From positions 4,154,001-4,218,000 of the forward strand of contig JBAIAC010000018.1 in assembly GCA_037349315.1 (NCBI GenBank): DNA of 64,000 nt, given 5' to 3'. The DNA comes from Chelydra serpentina (lineage: Eukaryota; Chordata; Testudines; Chelydridae). A program made the position numbers and the translations under genes. Shown piece by piece: positions 1-13,140 of this stretch. The notes beneath the pieces were generated by a model that made no database searches, was not told the origin of the DNA, and saw only the letters and a list, made by a program, of their open reading frames with translations. How positions within the stretch are numbered: the first letter of the stretch is position 1; every line of letters starts with the position of its first letter.

Positions 1-57
1 AATCTAACTGGCAGCTTCACATTTCCTTGATCGTGCTACTCTCCATGCACACCAAGG
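1..57 (+). CDS. BMPR1B: BMPR1B signal-peptide exon, 3' part
   Basis: Read from base 3 this encodes SNWQLHISLIVLLSMHTK plus one leftover base (G at 57), followed by a strong donor GTAAGAAG at 58. It matches the signal-peptide end of the long form of BMP receptor type 1B, where human has a closely similar LNWQLHIF...LLSMHTR. The protein is a single-pass type I serine/threonine kinase receptor that binds BMPs and GDF5 at the cell surface and signals through SMAD1/5/8. The hydrophobic run LIVLL fits a signal-peptide core. Base 57 joins with CC at 60161 to give GCC (Ala), the residue that follows HTR in human, so the phase supports the assignment. The exon begins before the window, so the start codon is not visible. 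The 57-base match is short, but the partner exon makes it convincing. Confidence 0.88.
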
Positions 58-1037
58 GTAAGAAGAAAAAGTGTTCAGCAATGTAATTATGACAGAGTGG
101 CGAGCGGAAAGATAACAGCTAACTGTTCAATTTTATTATGAAAGGAAAAGTTTAGCATGGAGAATCACAGCTTAAGAATTTCCAAACCACAGTGCAGTCT
201 GTGAAAGTACAGTATTTTAACTGCCTGTATGGCATATGTAAGTAGTAGGTCTGAATTGGAAACAGAATTTCAAAGGGTAGTAACAGAGAGATACAGTAGT
301 TACAGAGAGGTACAATAGACGTTTTTTTTAATTGAGACTGCGATTGTCTAAATTACTTTCTAATCTTATTTAGACCCGAATATGCAATTGATGCTCTCGA
401 TAGACACAGTTTTTGTAGAATCAACCAACATGTTTAGGGATGCAGTACATATCAGCTCCAAGTGATGTTTTCTATTAGAGTTTTGATGCAGTATTTCAGA
501 AATTTGTTTCTCAGGTGAAAACAAAGATTTTTTGTAACAAATGCATTACATTAAAAAAGGTAAAGGTTACTAATTATAGAGTTATATAGTTTTATCTTTG
601 AACATTACATAATGTTAAGAGGCTGTTCCTTAACTTCACTCAATTTAAGGATTTATCAATAAACAAGGATTAGGAAACATATTTTGCTTGTTTAATAATA
701 TGACTGATAGATTTCATACTTTACTTTTAAAAGGCAAAAATGAAGAATATGGCTAATTATAATAGCACAGTATTTACCAGTCAAAAATTGCAATAAGCAG
801 AGACTGTAATAAGGGAGAATTGTGAATGACTGACAGCAAAGACACAATAGCATTATACGTCGTAGAGAGTGTGATAAGGAAGCCACATGAGTTTCTCGTG
901 TTTACAATACCACTGCATATGATAGCAAGTGCAATAATTGAGAAAATGTTTTTTTAATGGCAGATAAATGTGCTTACAGTAATTTGCTTTATACACATAC
1001 TGTCGTTCCTTATACATTTTATGCCATCTTTCAAGAT
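58..1037. other. Intron sequence, nothing recognised
   Basis: AT-rich intron sequence directly after the donor. I see no gene, RNA or clear repeat. Confidence 0.6.
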
Positions 1038-1220
1038 GGGGGGAGGGATAGCTCAGTGGTTTGAGCAGTGGCCTGTTAAACCCAGGGTTGTGAGTTCAAT
1101 CCCTGAGGGGGCCATTTAGGGATCTGGGCTAAAAAATTGGGGATTGGTCCTGCTTTGAGCAGGGGGTTGGACTAGATGACCTCCTAAGGTCCCTTCCAAC
1201 CCTGATATTCTATGATTCTA
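1038..1220 (+). mobile_element. tRNA-derived SINE (chelonian type) with CR1-like tail
   Basis: The 5' half is tRNA-like. It has an A box (TAGCTCAGTGGT, 1049-1060) and a B box (GAGTTCAATCC, 1092-1102) at the expected spacing, so it would carry an internal RNA polymerase III promoter. The 3' half contains GGTTGGACTAGATGACCTCC and ends ATTCTATGATTCTA, which matches the 3' end of the CR1 copy on the minus strand at 20921-21000. Sharing a LINE tail is how this kind of SINE recruits LINE machinery. It is a retrotransposed copy, not a functional tRNA gene. No clear target-site duplication was seen. Confidence 0.88.
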
Positions 1221-2517
1221 AGAGACTTTTTTTTGAAGTAGTATACTTTCATAAAAATGTGAAATAATTTTATGAAATAGTCTTGGTCCTTTTCCTTTGG
1301 TTGGTTGTTTTCACCATGTGGCAGTTAGCTAGCAAGTGGACTATTGCATCTAAAAAGAAAAATAAATTTTCATAACAAGGAAGGTTTTTCTCTCCCTCCC
1401 CCCCCCCCATATATTACTCATGTCTGTTTATTAAACAGTTAAACTTTCTGTGACTCACCTACAATCCTTCAGTACTGGACATGTGGTTTGTTTTGGGGGA
1501 TTTTTGTTTGTTTGGGGTTTGTTTGTTTGTTTGTTTGTTTGGGTGCTTTAGGGAATCTTACTCTGGCTCCCTAATAGAACATGATACAGTTAAACCTAAT
1601 GGCCAGAAGAAACAGCAGTAGTATCTTTGTATAGTCAATTTGCTCTCAAAGATTTAATGTGTGGTAGGAAGGTAGTAATTGGTAGGAGAAAATTAATTTC
1701 ATGAGTCTGCTCTGTGCACTGAGCCTAAATAAATCTTTGGATCCCAAGTTACACCCTGAACTATGGTGAAGTTCAGCTCAAGGTCCCACCTTCCTTATTG
1801 ACAACTATTTTGGGATATGGTTCTTAACTTAGTGATTTGGATCCATTTCCAGTTTATATTGGGGAAGCTATTTATGAAGCATAGAAGCCATCTTACTTCT
1901 TAAAACTCTATGTAGTAATTGAGTAAATCTTGCAAAGTTAGGGTGGAGCTTCAAAACCCAGTTATGTGTCTTGGTTAAAAGCACTGCATTAAAACTGTTC
2001 AGCCCAATATGGAACCTGAGTGAAGTTGTGTCTGACATTTTATTTTTCCTCAATTCTTTTTAAAGTTTGGGGATACAAATGCAAACTGCCCTTATTCTTT
2101 ATCTCTGATGAACTCTTGGGAAAAGAAGGGATTCTTGGGTTACCCAAAAAGTATGGGAGTTTTGTAGGGGAAAAAAAGCATTTAACTTTGCTGAAGCAAC
2201 CTTTAATAGGTTTTGGATACATGGACCATATTTCAGGGCCAGATCTTTGGCCTTTTTGTAAAAGACACACAGAATCTTAATGGTTTGGCAGACCCTCAAG
2301 GAAGACACACATTCTGAGATACAGGCATCTGTTTGGGCATGGATAGATTAATAGAGGAAACTTGCAGTGGATTGGTGAAAGATATGCACACCATTTTTCA
2401 ACCGTAAGAGTCCCAGTTTGCTTATCTTATTAGGGCATTTCAAATGGATAAAAATTAATCAAAAAGAAAATAAAAATCTAGAATTATTCATCGTAGCAAC
2501 AGCATAATTACAGTGGA
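1221..2517. other. Intron sequence with simple repeats
   Basis: No gene is seen. It holds a C-rich pyrimidine run at about 1387-1410 and a (TTTG)n tract at about 1490-1542. The short reading frames at 1868-2308 on both strands have no recognisable features. Confidence 0.6.
1490..1542 (+). repeat. (TTTG)n simple repeat
   Basis: Repeated GTTT/TTTG units interrupted by short G runs. Confidence 0.85.
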
Positions 2518-2757
2518 CTTAAATTGCAGCAAGGGTGGTTTAGCTTGGACATTAGGAAAAACTTCCTTACTGTCAGGGTGGTTAAACACTGGAATAAATT
2601 GCTTAGGGAGGTTGTGGAATCTCCATCATTGGAGATTTTTAAGGCAGGTTATACAAACACCTGTCATGGATTGTCTAGATAATATTTAATCCTGCCATGA
2701 GTGCAGGGGACTGGACTAGATGACCTCTCGAGGTTCCTTCCAGTCCTATGATTCTGT
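2518..2757 (+). mobile_element. CR1 LINE 3' end
   Basis: This is the last part of a CR1 retrotransposon in plus orientation: the end of the reverse-transcriptase frame (around TTAGGAAAAACTTCCTTACT and GTTGTGGAATCTCCATCATT) followed by the short 3' UTR with GGACTAGATGACCTCTCGAG and a terminal CCTATGATTCTG. It is strongly 5' truncated, as is usual for CR1, and decayed, with no intact frame. Confidence 0.9.
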
Positions 2758-3324
2758 GTGTTGGCAGGAGACCACCTCATACCATATCACAAGCACAACT
2801 GTTTATGAATCCATGTGTTACATTTGGAACATTGTCGCCACATCTTGCCGGATAAGGGTCAAATCCTGTTTTGACTGGTGATGCCTACACTATGTTTGTA
2901 GTTACCAGTAGCATGCTTAGCTTGGGGCATCTTGCTGTCTCAGGCCAGGTTGGTTTTTGGAGGACTGTTTGGCTGTTACCTTTCTTTTGAGCAAGAGCAA
3001 CATGCCCTCAGGTACCTTTATCAGTCAGTGTTCATGCTCAGTATAGCATGTTCACTCACCTACTCAACTTCTAACCACAAACCTATGTAATGGTCCATCA
3101 AGCCATGCCTCAGTTAGACCTTGGTGCATACTCTCTTTCATACAGCATAGGTGCTAGCACATTCTTGCATGTTGTGATGGCCTGGGGCCTGTTCTTCTTG
3201 TGTGTTGCAATGCCTTCCTCCTCTCTTTATTGCTTGTACACGTGTGCAACCAAGATTTAGATTGTATTGCAGTGTCTTTTTATTATTTATATATTGTACT
3301 GTCTCTGCCCAAAATATTCATACC
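2758..3324. other. Intron sequence, nothing recognised
   Basis: Mixed-composition intron sequence with no gene or clear repeat. Confidence 0.55.
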
Positions 3325-3511
3325 TGGGTGCCTGTAAGTTAGGCTCCTTAATAGAAATGTAATCACCCAGACAAGTGATCTTATTTTCAGCTGGGCTGAG
3401 CACCCACAAATTCCACATAGTCAATGAGAGCCGTTTTTCCTCTTTGAAAATCAGCTGATTTCTATTTAGGTGTCTAAATATGGATTTAAGAGTTTAACTT
3501 CAGGCTCCCAG
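3325..3511. repeat. Foldback (MITE-like) element
   Basis: The two ends are diverged inverted copies. GGGTGCCTGTAAGTTAGG on the left pairs with AACTTCAGGCTCCCA on the right, and an inner TATTTTCAGCTG pairs with GAAAATCAGCTG. The middle has a GAGCACCCAC block shared with other reptile foldback repeats. The family was not named. Confidence 0.5.
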
Positions 3512-3744
3512 GAGTGAAACTTTGCCCTCTGCCTTTAAATACGGAAGCAGAGACTACGGCAGCAGTGAAAAGGGTCTGGTCTGTGGGCTGGGATCCGTCC
3601 CCCGATCTTTAACAAATTGAAAAGATGACGCGCTAGTTGACAACAAGAAAATACAACCTCAGGGTAGTTTATGGGGAAACATACTTTAAAGAAGTGAATA
3701 GAAATAGGGCATGTACAATAAAGATTATACTTTTATTTTGTATT

Positions 3745-3830
3745 GCAGTAGCCCCGGTCTTGCATCAGGGACCTGTTGTTCTAGGCACTGTACAACCACA
3801 GAACAAAGAAGAGTTTACAATCTAAAAGTA
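3745..3830. repeat. Ancient interspersed repeat fragment
   Basis: The stretch with CATCAGGGACCTGTTGTTCT, GCACTGTACAA and TTTACAATCTAAA resembles a common reptile repeat in which a shared tumour-free motif ends TTACAATCTAAA. Recognised from memory only, and the class is uncertain. Confidence 0.3.
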
Positions 3831-3849
3831 GCTCTACATTTCAGCCGGA

Positions 3850-4115
3850 GGGGCGATTGCAGCTCACATAGGCATCACTCGCTTTAATTTACCTGCTGGG
3901 GTAACAATATTAGTGAGGACCTGGCTGCATGGACCCTGGCATGGGCTGGCGACATGAGTATGTACCCAGGGTTCCGATGGGACTTGCAGAGCCTGTGCTG
4001 CCATATCGTCACTGCTATTTTTAGCTGTGCTGGCTAAATTAACCCTAGCCTGAGAGCATGCCTGTGTGAGCTGCGGCCACACCTCCATTTGCAGCGTACC
4101 CATGGCCTAAGTAAA
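3850..4115. repeat. Possible MITE fragment
   Basis: A stretch of higher GC than its surroundings, ending GCGTACCCATGGCCTAAG, which looks like the end of a reptile DNA-transposon derivative. No matching inverted terminus was found. Confidence 0.22.
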
Positions 4116-4149
4116 AAACTATTCTGCATGTAGATGGGGCAGAGTTCTT

Positions 4150-4262
4150 CCCTGCCAGGTATTTCCCGAGGTTTTGTCCAGTCTAATCCAATCCAATCTC
4201 AAGAGACGGTGCTTCCACTGCTTCCCTGGGAAGATTATTCTGTACTGTAATTAGGTGTCAAT
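4150..4262 (-). mobile_element. Possible old CR1/L3-like LINE fragment
   Basis: The reverse strand resembles the CR1/L3 segment around the final part of the reverse-transcriptase frame: a CCACTGCTTCCCTGGGAAGA block followed by TTATTCTGTACTG. It is highly diverged and short. Confidence 0.33.
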
Positions 4263-7200
4263 ATTAGGAAGCTAGTCTGATTTGGGGCCAAATTTTGCCC
4301 ACTGTTGCTAATTTCAGAAGCAGTTGTGCCATGAATCTAATAGCAGACTTTGTCCCATTGGGCTGACATTTATTTATTTATTATTTCCTACAGCGGGACA
4401 AAATGCCATCTTGAATTGGAGGGCAAAGCGGCTCATCAGCTCAAAGTGCCGAACTTATTTTCTGAAATTTGTACTGTGCGCTACTTAACATTTAAAATTT
4501 GATAAAAATCTTTCATAAAAATATTGGAGTGGACATTTAAGCCTCAGGAGTCTGCTTTGGCAAAAAAAAATTCACTTTTCAGAAAGAGGCTTAAGGAAAT
4601 GCATTTGGTGGTTGAAAATTCAGGAATGTAAAACGAGCGCACAGCTGGTCTAATTGGACACCAAGAAGAGAAAGTGCTTACTGAGCTGTATGAAGGGAAG
4701 GGTTGTGCTGTAAAGGGGAAAATGATGACAAGTCTTCTCCTTGAACCAGCTTCGTCTTTTAGGAAAAGTGCAGGCCACCCGATAACCCTAGCAAAGCCCA
4801 GCTCATTATGATAGAAAGAAAAAAGCTGTTGCGAGAAATAACTGCAGTGCAGGCTGAGTTATAAAGATGTGGTATGGGCTAAAGGGTCGCTTTGTCACAA
4901 ACCCCATGTACGGGAGGCAATGCATAGTTGAAGTGACCCAGGAACAGACCAAAAAGCTGATAGTGACTGAGGAGTTGCAGGCTGCCTTGTGGTTTTCTCT
5001 CTGCTCCAGAGGATGACATACCGTGCATCACTCCGGTACCTGGCACAGCGTACGACTGCCCCCAGCACACTGTGGGAGTGGAGTCCAGGCTCTAACCACT
5101 CCCATGCCCGCTTGGGTGGAGTGTGGGGAGAATTGTGGCTCAGCAGAGGCTGTTTTCATCCATGCTGATACCTGTGGTGATGCTAGTGAACACAGGGGCA
5201 TAAGGGAGTGCCTTACTTCTCTGCATGGGCATGCAGGATATACCACACTCTGGTCCTGAATCATTATCTGGAAGCCATGGAGAAATTGGTAAGGGGTTGC
5301 TTTTAAAAATTAATTAAAATGAATGTCGTGTTTGTGAAAAGTGTGGGATTAAAGTCCAGGAGACTAGTATGTTGTAGGCACTGGCAGTCCAAGCTTTACC
5401 CCTGCATTGCTCCCTGCTGGTAGGCTTATCCCTGTGGTCTGAAGGGGACCACCTTTAGGACTGACAGTTCTGTACTGCATGTGTGTTAAAGCTACAGAGA
5501 TTTTGAGTAGGGAACCAGTTGTTAATTACAATAGCAATCTGGTGAATATATAAACCTGATGCAACAAAATTCCTTGGTATAATTACTTGTCATGCAGTTC
5601 ACTGCCCGAGGGGTTTAGCAGGCAGTACCATACTTCAGTCTGATCCAAAAAACTCATGTTCACCTGCTGGCCTAGCTGTTGTTTGGCAAAGTTCCAGACC
5701 TCCTCCTCCCAAACTGTAATATTTGCTCATAGCTGTATTGTAAAACTCCCCAGCTGAAAACCCAGAAACTCTTAGTCATGATACACAAGTCAACTTGGTT
5801 CAGTAACCTGAAAGCTGAAGGATGAATCAAGGAACATGAGGATAATTGGTCCCTAGAATATATTGCTTTAGAAGTAGATATGCAGTATATTTATATGACA
5901 TGCATTTAAAGTAATAATTTTAAAGTGTAAAATGATCCTGGTTACCATATGGCAAAATATACTGGAAGTTTCAACAGTTAAGGCTGACACAGCTGTTAAA
6001 TACATAACCATGGTTGTGTGTTTAAGAGTTTTATACTACAGCTATTATGTGGCATTCCCAGCTATTAATCTCCAGCTATTAATCGGCAGTAAAAGCAACT
6101 TGTGGTGAGCATCACAGATGCTCGAAATCTGATCTCCACTGCATTTCACCTAGGGGGGAAATGGCAAAATTTTTGGATCACAGCTCTTTCTTTTTTGCTT
6201 TCTTCATTATATTAAATATAGGTGTTATCCTGAAAACAGTTCACTGCAGACAATAAAAAGGCACACATGTGGATTTTTTTTTTAATTTTTACAATGAAAA
6301 TATCCACATTACTTGAACTTGCAAATTTTGATATCAAGACTAAATAATTCGATATGGCTAGTATGAAGTACGTTAATTAAGCTGATGAATGTAATGCCTA
6401 TTATTTGGTGCTCATTTCTAGCCACAGTATTTGGATATTCTACTTTAGACCTTTTTTATTGTGATTTTTTTTTTGAAGCTGCTTATCAAGAGCATCCTGT
6501 CTTTGGGGAAAGAAACCAAATGAGTTTGCTTGCTGGCTTCTATTCATACCTGTTCAATATATTTCAGCATTCAACGTTGCCTACTACAAAGCGCCATTTT
6601 GATTGCTGTGACATATTAGTAGGACTGTGGAGCTAGTGTGATACCATGAGAATAGCCCTGATGATGCATCAGCAGGTTTATTACAATATTGCCTCAACCA
6701 CAAAATGTTAATGCAAATAGACTGGGAAATGTGCAGTATGAATGCATGTTATTCTTACTGTGCTGAATCCTGACACCCTATCGGCTTTGCAGAATAAATG
6801 CATCCTGTTCTTACTACATAAACATTACATCAAAAGAGAATTAAACATTTGTACCTTTCTTTTGAAAGAGATTGGGAAAATACAGAGTATGTTGCCTACT
6901 GTGTTTCTTGATATAAATAGTTGACCTCTTTGGGGAGAGAACTGTGCCGTTGTTCCATTGGCCCAGTTCACCTAATGGCCAGATACACAGTAAAAATCAA
7001 CGGAAGGAGTTTTTACAGTACACGTGTTGTTAGAATTTCAGTGGGAAAGGTTTGATTTTTATGTATTTCTAGTTCACTGAGGTCAGGGGCCTGTTAACTT
7101 CTGTGTGAAAAGTACTGGACTGACAGCCCTGAAAACTGCGGCCCTCTGTTAATCCACAAAATAGGTATTATATTAGAAGTGTCAGTGCACATTTATCCAC

Positions 7201-10200
7201 ACTGCCCACTTAATGTGCCTTAGATATAAAGGACCACTTAGAGGTGAGAGGATAGTTCTGTGGACATTCCCCCTTTCAATCCTTGGTTTTTGCTTAATTT
7301 CATATCTTATTATTTTATTAATAAAACTGCACCCATTGTCCATTCCCTCAGCACTTGGACATTTATACCAAGCAAATTTCTCAAAATAACAGATTTCTAA
7401 ATAGCCACAAAAATTAACTCCCCACAGATAACATCAGCTGATATTATGCTTGGGGAGTTAATCTTTGTGGATATTTAATTCAGTTAAGCCAGAACTCAAG
7501 CACAAATCTGAGTGAAGAAATAACCAGCATACAATGAAGTTAAAAAATTCTGGGGTTTGTCAGTCCAATGGTGAGGTAAGTGAATTGCATCGCTGAAGAC
7601 CTTTTAGCAAGAATGTCCGAAAGAGTTCAAATCTGGGCCATTAATAAATGAGCTATTGTTCATCTTCACTGATGACACTTAGCATAGGTAGAGAGGGTGT
7701 GCTGAGATGGGGAGGACTCAGACTCTATAGAACTGCCAGTTGTTCTGTTGGCCTTTGATGTGAACATTTTCAGTTGTGAAATTGACTGATGCCATCACGA
7801 TCATCTCAAATAGGCCACCATTAAGCAATTGGGTGGTAAATGGCTGATCTGTGAAAAGGTGTTGTAAAGTTAAAAAGGTCTGTATGCAATTATCAATCCT
7901 CTAAATCACTTAGTCCCAGATTTTATTTAAATTAATGTTGTATTTTTGTCATTGTACCCATTCCCAATATCCTCTTTTGGTTTCATGGGTATTTTTAGGA
8001 AGTTCCGTAGTGAAAATTGTATGACATTTGAAGAAGAGAGCATCTGAAAGTCAAGTGTATGCATTTGATCAGATTAGCTGTTTAACTAATGATGTTCCCT
8101 TAAATTTACAGTAGTTCATTTTTTTCATTCCATTGATACTGGATGTCAAATGTGGCGTGAGTAATACCTTACGTGATTTTGACTGTGTGCCAGTCTCCAA
8201 AATACTAAACTTTTGTGCAAAAAAAGAAGGGGGGGGCGGGGGAAGTAATGCATAAAATGTCATTTATGCATGTAGTTTCGAAATGCTTGATATACTAGAA
8301 TCAGACTCTTTCTGGTTGTTGTTTCTGGAATGCATGGTTTGAATTAAAGCTAAACAGCTTGCACGAAACATAAGCATTTCAGAGACTCATGTGAATACGA
8401 GTGCTATAACCTAACCTGTTTGGGTGAAAAATGTGGTTCCTGTCGTCATTCGAAAAAGTGTTTCTCAGGCTTACTGACATGCATCCTACAAATTTAATTT
8501 TCATAAATATTTCATCTCTTTCTTATGCTCAATTTAATCTATCAAAGCCACACAGTGCAGGAGACATCTGGTATTCTGCTTAAACCCAGACTTCAGCTGG
8601 GTTTCATTTGCAAGGGGTTTCTAGCAAATTTGTATTTCTTGCCAACCGCAGAATTGTAGTTGGTTGGTTTGGTGGCTTTGCAGGAGTATTGGGAGGTGCA
8701 GCATAAAAGACTCAGGTTCAGGAACAAGTGTCTCAGTCGCTCTCGCTTATTGGGTTGATGAAATTCAAGCTTCTAATGGAGAATTCTGTGCTGTGCCTGG
8801 ATTATATGGGCAGTGCATAGCTGCTTTTTGGCCTCTCCTCCTGACCAGTAAAATCAGCTGTAATGTCGGTCCAATTTCATAATGGCTCTCTGTGAGGCTC
8901 ATAGAAGAAAATGGCGTCTGGTGAGTTAAACTGTGAGAAATCTTTAGTAACTCATTGGGACTTGCCTTCGCATGGACCCTCACCAGAAAGGGAGATCTCT
9001 ACAATACCTAGTTTGCCGTTCATGTTAGCTAACTTTGTGAAGAAGTGGCCATGATTAACCAAACCTACAATTTCTGAAGTGCATTAACAGCCTGGTTCTA
9101 TTTTCTATGCAATATTAAAAAATGAAGCTACTTCTGTATTATAATTAAATACGTTACCTAAAGAAATAAAGATGCTGGGTGTAATCAGGTGTAGATCCCA
9201 CCGTGATCTGAACAGAATATGCACAAACTATGTATAGTCCAAACTATATATAGTCCTTTTCTGGGTTTGGCTTTATTGGAAATTAAAGTAAAAAGTAAAA
9301 ATAAACATAATCTTAAATTTTCTCCCCAGTTTTGGCTTCTGCTTGATTTCATCATCGTTCTCTCTGCTCAGGTGGATATGCCAACCCTCCTTATACCATG
9401 GTTGAAATTAACAACTACCTGCTAATATGACCCAGCAGTAGTGACCCAACATCTTCATGCAGAGGAGCAGCATCTGGCATCAGATTGACTCAACAGGGTG
9501 CTCCTAAGGTCATAGAGTTTGCTATTTTGCTAGACTGAATTAACCCCATATCCCAGGATACAAGAGATTTTTTTTTTTAGCATTTGCTCTGGTTTAGTCC
9601 ATCACAGTGCAAGTTAGCTGCTGGAAGCTGAATCCAAATACTTTTGCATTTTGATTTTAAGTCGGAATGCACATTGTTTAAATCAGTATCACATTGTACT
9701 ACTGTTTCCTGTGTGATTAGGTGGGAGATGAAATCTCAGTATTATTTAACGAATTACCATCTTTCCCTTTTTAAAAAAATTGTGAATAAAGCCGTTTTTG
9801 ATGCACATTGAATGGATAAGGCCACCCATTGAAAGTCATCCACTTGAAATATTCAAGGACTCAGAAATGTAACACAAGTATTTCCCTACTTTTAAAATGT
9901 TCACTAATGGCATTCATCTTTGAATGAGTTTTGGTTTCAAGGTGGGGTCAGCGTTTTCTCCAGGGTCAGTTTGCAAAGAAGTTGACTGGAATCTCTGTAT
10001 ACTGTATTCACAAGTTGTGCTATTTGTGAAATGGATGTTCTTCACATTCCTTTGAGAATTCAATCCTAAATAGCCACATAAAGTAGTATTTGCATTATTT
10101 CTATGTTCTGGCCTGCTTATTGTTTCATATTTATATTACCAAATATATGCACCGAGAAGCAGCACCTGCTGTAAAAATTAGGGGGTAGGGAGGGAACAGT

Positions 10201-10914
10201 CTGCAGTAATTCCTATAGAGCTTTTTCATTTTGTTGCTTATTCGAGCTATTCTAGTACATCAGAAGGTCTTAACGTTTCTTGTGTTCAAAAGGTGGGAGG
10301 GAGTACAAAAAGGCAGCCATCACCTTCCTAGCAGAAACTTTCTCCTGCAAATGAGAACAAGGCAGTTGTGGCAGCTACCATCTTGTCCAGTACAACATGG
10401 GCTGAACAGGGGACCTTCAGGGTGAAAAGCATGAACTGTTGCAGCTTGAGCTAAAAAGGCAAGGCTCTGTAGCGGAGGGGCTGTAACAAATCTTATCCTC
10501 TGCAGCTCGCACAGAGGGCAACCTATAGCCAGTCAGTTTATAGTCTTTCTAGTTTTCCCAATATTTTGTTTTTCATAAATCCTGGAGTTATATGGTTACA
10601 TGGGAACCACGTCTTTTGTTAAAATAAAGTGTCCTGCTGTAATGATGAGAAATGCTTGAAAATGTGAACCAAGTGTTCTTTAAAGGCCAAAAACTAGAAC
10701 GTAATCCCTCCCCCCCACTCAGCAATATACATTTTCTACAATTGCATGATTTTTTGGTCCACTTTGAGGGGATGGGGGACAGAATGGATTCATGATTTTT
10801 GAACGCTGGGGTGTGGCAATGTTGATAATGTTGTCTTGTTAATTAAAGAATAAAAATGGTTCACACTTCATTCAGCTGTATCTATCCCTCATTTATGTTT
10901 AATGTTTTAGGGTA
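4263..10914. other. Long intron stretch without recognised genes or repeats
   Basis: This is 6.6 kb of AT-rich intron sequence. Short reading frames (up to about 83 codons, for example near 5023-5264 and 6385-6636) show no domain, repeat or coding pattern. An A/G-rich patch lies at about 8220-8245. I see no RNA gene. Confidence 0.55.
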
Positions 10915-11001
10915 GAATTTTCAAATGACTTTGGTAGTGCAAATACCATGGAGTGACAATGAGACTTGTGCACCTCAGTCATCTGGCTCTTTTGAAAATT
11001 C
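10915..11001. repeat. Foldback element, short
   Basis: The ends GAATTTTCAAA (10915-10925) and TTTGAAAATTC (10991-11001) are perfect inverted copies separated by about 65 bases. The element resembles others in the window with GATTTTCAAAAGC-type ends. Confidence 0.5.
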
Positions 11002-11474
11002 CCCCCTTTACAGACAAACTTGGTGACCACCCCCCTTTTTTTTTTACTAGAATGAAAGTACTGTATAGAAGTTTAGTTTTATGCAATTGAACTCAAAGGA
11101 GAATGGACTTGATGACCTTACACTGTAGATGTTTTCTATTTCTGATTTTGCATTCTTCATCTAGGTAATTTTAATATGTGTTTTGAAGGTCAGTGATGCA
11201 TTTGGATTGGTCAGAGGGTACAATATGTTTTAATTGATCATACATTTGGGGAAAATTTGAGAGATACTATCACGTCCAATTGGCCCTAAATTTTAGATTT
11301 TTATAAACTTAATCCTAAAATCATTGAAACATTTTATAACAGTGAAATTATTTCTTTGTTAATATTGTAAGGCCTTGTGTATAACCCATGACAGGAATGG
11401 GCTTGTCTACAACATAATTATATCACTGTGGTTCTGCCATTCAGTTTTCACGTATAGGCAAACCCTTAGTACAT

Positions 11475-11587
11475 GATTTTCAAAAGCACTCAGGATTGTC
11501 TAACATCGCTTCTATTGGCTCCAATGGTAATACTCCCATTGCTTCAGGGGGACAAAGTTAGGCCAATGCTGTGTGCTTTTGAAAATC
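11475..11587. repeat. Foldback element with 15-bp perfect ends
   Basis: GATTTTCAAAAGCAC (11475-11489) and its exact complement GTGCTTTTGAAAATC (11573-11587) bound a 113-bp unit. The centre is also partly self-complementary around CCAATGG and CCATTG. This is the form of an old non-autonomous DNA element. Confidence 0.6.
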
Positions 11588-11609
11588 CCATCCTTAGTTT
11601 TTAAACATA

Positions 11610-11693
11610 GAGCCAGATCCTTGTTGGTATAAATCAGCATACCTCTGAAGTCAATGGAGCTGTGTTAAATTACACCATCTGAGGATCTGGCCC
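11610..11693. repeat. Foldback element with AGATCC ends
   Basis: GAGCCAGATCCTTGTTGGT at the left pairs with ACACCATCTGAGGATCTGG at the right, with the usual AAGTCAATGGAGC centre. It is a separate short inverted-repeat unit lying 22 bp from the preceding one. Confidence 0.55.
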
Positions 11694-13140
11694 CTGATTT
11701 TTAACTTGATGGTGCCATTTTAGGTTTTAAAATATGGTATTTGGATTTTTCATGGATTACTCAAAAAGCTCCTTTAGAAAACAAAAAAAGCTAGACTGTT
11801 CTTTGCTGTGTAGCTGTGTACTGGATTTGTATTGCTTAAATGTTCTATATAGATAACCAAGTATCACCACCAGAGAACAACAAACCAAAACCCATCAATA
11901 ATAAAACACAATGCCACGGGATTGTGATAATTTATAAAGTGCACAGCCAATGTCTTTGAATAATTCTGTTTTAATTCATTCTCTTTACAGCCCCAAAGAG
12001 GTTGCTAGTTAAAACACTTCACTTGAATCTTGTACAAATACTGAACCATCTTTCTACTAGCATGAGCGCAGTTAAAATAAAGTAAAATACCATGTAGTTC
12101 CTTTTGTGCCAAAAATAGCTCTGCTTATTATTTTAGGTACTATGGGGAAGACGACAGGCAGTGTTGATGGGTACGGGAAGGACAACAAAATACTGTTGCT
12201 AAAACAAATTTGTTTAAATGGAGAAGTAACCTTCTGTTTTCCCACAAATATTGTAAGAATGAAAGTGATTAATTTGTAAATTCTCCCAACTATTTAGAGT
12301 GCAAGGAATGTCATCTGCAACTCTAAAACCCTAGACAGCAGAATTTCATGAGAAAGAGCACTGGCACCTTTATCTTTTATTTCTTAATGCTAAAAGTACA
12401 CTGTTAATTGTACCTTTTCTTTGTAGAGTGCCAACAGATATTTGATGCGTTTTATTCATTTATTTTGGTAAATTGTATTTGGATCCCACAGATTTAGACA
12501 GGTGGGTTTCAGAGCAGCATTGTGCACTTGCTGTAGGCATGTTTATGAACATTTGGCAAGTGGCTTTAGAAAGTAAATGACTGTAGATGGTGTACAGTTT
12601 TCACTGCCTCTCCAAACTATACATTACTTCTAAAGGGAGAGCAAGTCCCGGCTTTGGATTTGAACAGCTGTGTGAGTGCATTCTCTTTGATTCTGTGGTT
12701 TAGCTTTAAGTCTTGTGTTTGATACTTCATGGTTTTAGGAGCTAATTAAAGATGTAGTATGAATGCTTTACAGCAATTTGTGCTTATGAAGCTGTTAGCT
12801 AAAATGGCAAGGTTTTTTTTTCTTATTTTATATCAGGCTTAAAAAATGTTATGCTCCTGTAGTTTTAAATGTGTTATTGCTTTCGGTATACGAGACAGCA
12901 TTAAAAAAGAGCTAAAAAGTGGGGAAAGGAAGTGTCGTGCCTGTTACTGCAATCATTTTCAATCAAGAATCAGATGTCGTAAGTCAGCCAATGCTAATGC
13001 TTTTCAAATTTTACTTGCCTGTTTATTGTTACCCTTCTCTGTATTAATAGAGAATGGCCTTTATCCATGGAAATAAATCTTCTTACTGCCTCACTTCCTG
13101 AATGCATGAATTTCTGCTCTAGCTCCTCTAGTGACCTTGG
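11694..13140. other. Intron sequence, nothing recognised
   Basis: No gene or clear repeat. A 76-codon frame at 12846-13076 has no recognisable feature. Confidence 0.55.

Noticed and set aside
1041..1110. A tRNA gene
   Set aside because: The A and B boxes are present, but the sequence is the head of a SINE with a CR1-like tail and does not fold into a full tRNA with an acceptor stem.
11475..11693. MicroRNA hairpins
   Set aside because: The inverted units fit repeated MITE-like elements seen elsewhere in the window. Without small-RNA data a microRNA call is not justified.
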